Source: an uncultured Sterolibacterium sp.
GTDB taxonomy: Bacteria; Pseudomonadota; Gammaproteobacteria; Burkholderiales; Rhodocyclaceae
DNA length: 64,000 nucleotides
NCBI GenBank assembly: GCA_903832735.1
Contig: CAILCO010000041.1
Span: 1-64,000 of the forward strand
Direction of reading: 5' to 3'
Below, piece after piece: positions 61,971 to 64,000 of the stretch. The translations under genes were made by a program, and so were the position numbers. How positions within the stretch are numbered: position 1 is the first letter of the stretch; each line of letters starts with the position of its first letter. The notes below the pieces were generated by a model. The model was not told where the DNA came from, did not search any database, and saw only the letters and a list, made by a program, of their open reading frames with translations.

Positions 61971-62951
61971 ATGGCCGATAGCAGGACCAAGCCGAACTCG
62001 AATCTGGGTGCGAATCTGGGTGCGAATCTGGGTGAGTGGATCTTTCACAACGTGACGCGTTTGTTCGCGCTGCTCACGCTGCTGCTCCTGGCCGGCATCA
62101 TCGCTTCTTTGGTCTATGGCGCGCTGCCGTCGCTGGCCAAGTTCGGCCCGAGTTTCCTCTGGAGCAGCGGCTGGAATCCGCCGATGGAAGAATTCGGCGG
62201 CCTGGTGCCGATCTACGGCACCCTGGTGACCTCGCTGATCGCCCTCGCCATCGCGGTGCCGGTGTCCTTCGGCATTGCCCTGTTCCTCACCGAGTTGTCG
62301 CCGGCCTGGCTGCGCCGCCCGCTGGGCGTGGCCATAGAGCTGCTGGCGGGGATTCCGAGCATCGTCTACGGCATGTGGGGCCTGCTGGTTTTCGCGCCCC
62401 TGTTCGGCCAGTATATCCAGCCCTTTCTCGCCGCCACGCTGGGCCGCATCCCCTTCCTGGGCCAGCTGTTTCAGGGCGCGCCTATGGGTATCGGCCTGCT
62501 TTCCGCCGGCGTGATCCTCTCGATCATGATCATTCCCTTCATCGCTTCGGTGATGCGCGACGTGTTCGAGGTGACGCCGGCGATCCTGAAGGAATCGGCC
62601 TACGCCGTCGGCGCCACCACCTGGGAGGTGGTCTGGAACGTGGTGCTGCCGTTCACCCGGGTCGGCGTCATCGGCGGCATCATGCTCGGCCTGGGCCGGG
62701 CGCTCGGCGAAACCATGGCGGTGACTTTCGTGATCGGCAATTCCGACCAGCTCGACACCTCTTCCCTGTTCGCGGCCGGCAATTCCATCGCCTCGGCACT
62801 GGCCAACGAATTCACTGAAGCAGTCTCGCCGATGCACACCTCGGCCCTGATCGAACTGGGTCTGGTGCTGTTCCTGATCACCTTCACCGTGCTGGTGTTC
62901 TCCAAACTGCTATTGATGCAACTCGCCAGGCAGCAAGGGAAGAAGACCTGA
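61971..62951 (+). CDS. pstC: phosphate ABC transporter permease PstC
   Basis: '[20 protein letters not shown]...[16 protein letters not shown]', follows pstS. Confidence 0.96.
   Translation: MADSRTKPNSNLGANLGANLGEWIFHNVTRLFALLTLLLLAGIIASLVYGALPSLAKFGPSFLWSSGWNPPMEEFGGLVPIYGTLVTSLIALAIAVPVSFGIALFLTELSPAWLRRPLGVAIELLAGIPSIVYGMWGLLVFAPLFGQYIQPFLAATLGRIPFLGQLFQGAPMGIGLLSAGVILSIMIIPFIASVMRDVFEVTPAILKESAYAVGATTWEVVWNVVLPFTRVGVIGGIMLGLGRALGETMAVTFVIGNSDQLDTSSLFAAGNSIASALANEFTEAVSPMHTSALIELGLVLFLITFTVLVFSKLLLMQLARQQGKKT
62001..62034 (+). repeat. 12-bp tandem repeat within the pstC 5' coding region
   Basis: aatctgggtgcg x about 3, encoding [12 protein letters not shown]. Confidence 0.85.
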
Positions 62952-62953
62952 TC

Positions 62954-63787
62954 ATGGACCTCCGGCTGCGGCGCAAGCTGACCAACATTGTCGCCCTGTT
63001 CCTGTCCATGCTGGCCGTGGCCTTCGGCCTGTTCTGGCTGTTCTGGATCTTGATCGATGTATTCAAGCTCGGCGTGAATGCCATCCAGTTGAGTCTGTTT
63101 ACCCAGATGACGCCGCCGCCGGGCAGCGAAGGCGGCCTGCTCAACGCCATCGTCGGCAGCCTGGTCCAGGTCGGCCTCGCGACCCTGATCGGCACCCCGT
63201 TCGGCGTGCTCGCCGGCGTCTATCTGGCGGAATACGGCGGCCATACCTGGCTGGGTAAAACGACGCTGTTCATCAACGACATCCTGCTCTCGGCGCCGTC
63301 GATCGTCGTCGGCCTGTTCGTCTATGCCGTGTATGTCGCCCAGGTCGGCCACTTCTCGGCGTTCGCCGGCGTGCTCGCCCTGGCGCTCCTGGTCATCCCG
63401 GTGGTCATTAGAACCACCGAGAACATGCTGGTGCTGGTGCCCGACAGTTTGCGCGAGGCGGTGTTCGCGCTGGGCACGCCGAAATGGAAAGTGATCACCA
63501 GAGTGACGCTGCGTGCTTCCATGGCCGGCATCGTCACCGGCATCCTGCTCGCCGTGGCGAGAGTCTCCGGCGAGACGGCGCCGTTGTTGTTCACCGCCTT
63601 GTCGAATCAGTTCTGGACGCTGGATCTCGACAAACCGATGGCGACCCTGCCGGTGACCATCTTCAAGTTCGCCATGAGTCCGTTCGCCGACTGGCAGCGG
63701 ATGGCCTGGGCCGGCGTCTTCCTGATCACGCTCGGCGTGCTCGGCCTGAACATCCTGGCGCGCATCCTGTTCCGCCAGAAGCACTGA
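62954..63787 (+). CDS. pstA: phosphate ABC transporter permease PstA
   Basis: '[18 protein letters not shown]...[16 protein letters not shown]...[11 protein letters not shown]'. Confidence 0.96.
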   Translation: MDLRLRRKLTNIVALFLSMLAVAFGLFWLFWILIDVFKLGVNAIQLSLFTQMTPPPGSEGGLLNAIVGSLVQVGLATLIGTPFGVLAGVYLAEYGGHTWLGKTTLFINDILLSAPSIVVGLFVYAVYVAQVGHFSAFAGVLALALLVIPVVIRTTENMLVLVPDSLREAVFALGTPKWKVITRVTLRASMAGIVTGILLAVARVSGETAPLLFTALSNQFWTLDLDKPMATLPVTIFKFAMSPFADWQRMAWAGVFLITLGVLGLNILARILFRQKH

Positions 63788-63816
63788 TGCCTGGACTATC
63801 GAAAAGCGAGTTGCGC

Positions 63817-64000
<184 letters not shown>

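Overview
This is a GC-rich proteobacterial chromosomal window, probably betaproteobacterial judging by the Bug/TctC-type binding protein, phasin and H1-like protein. I saw no rRNA, tRNA, IS element, prophage or CRISPR array. The dominant theme is phosphorus acquisition and sparing. The window carries pstSCA plus a partial pstB, ppk1, phoH, a CYTH-CHAD protein and an alkaline phosphatase. It also carries two near-identical secreted metallophosphoesterases, one of them in a TonB receptor-exbB-exbD-tonB cluster. Genes for three phosphorus-free or phosphorus-sparing membrane lipid routes are present: betaine lipid (btaA/btaB-like), ornithine lipid (olsB-like) and glycolipid (plcP-like plus two GT4 enzymes), together with a diacylglycerol kinase. 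Reading intergenic regions by eye, I find about a dozen sites with one shared layout: 7-bp Pho half-sites at exact 11-bp spacing, then a -10 hexamer at a fixed distance, often GGCTAnnAT. This suggests a large PhoB-controlled phosphate-starvation island. Other points of interest are a tonB 3'-end fossil upstream of the first phosphoesterase copy, a dispersed ~58-bp hairpin element starting at stop codons with a compensatory base change, a CheA-like receptor-kinase cluster with no recognisable CheW/CheR/CheB, two unlisted small ORFs near mgtA-ppk, and a structured intergenic region near the NRAMP and TonB-receptor genes. All functional calls come from reading protein sequence without database searches.
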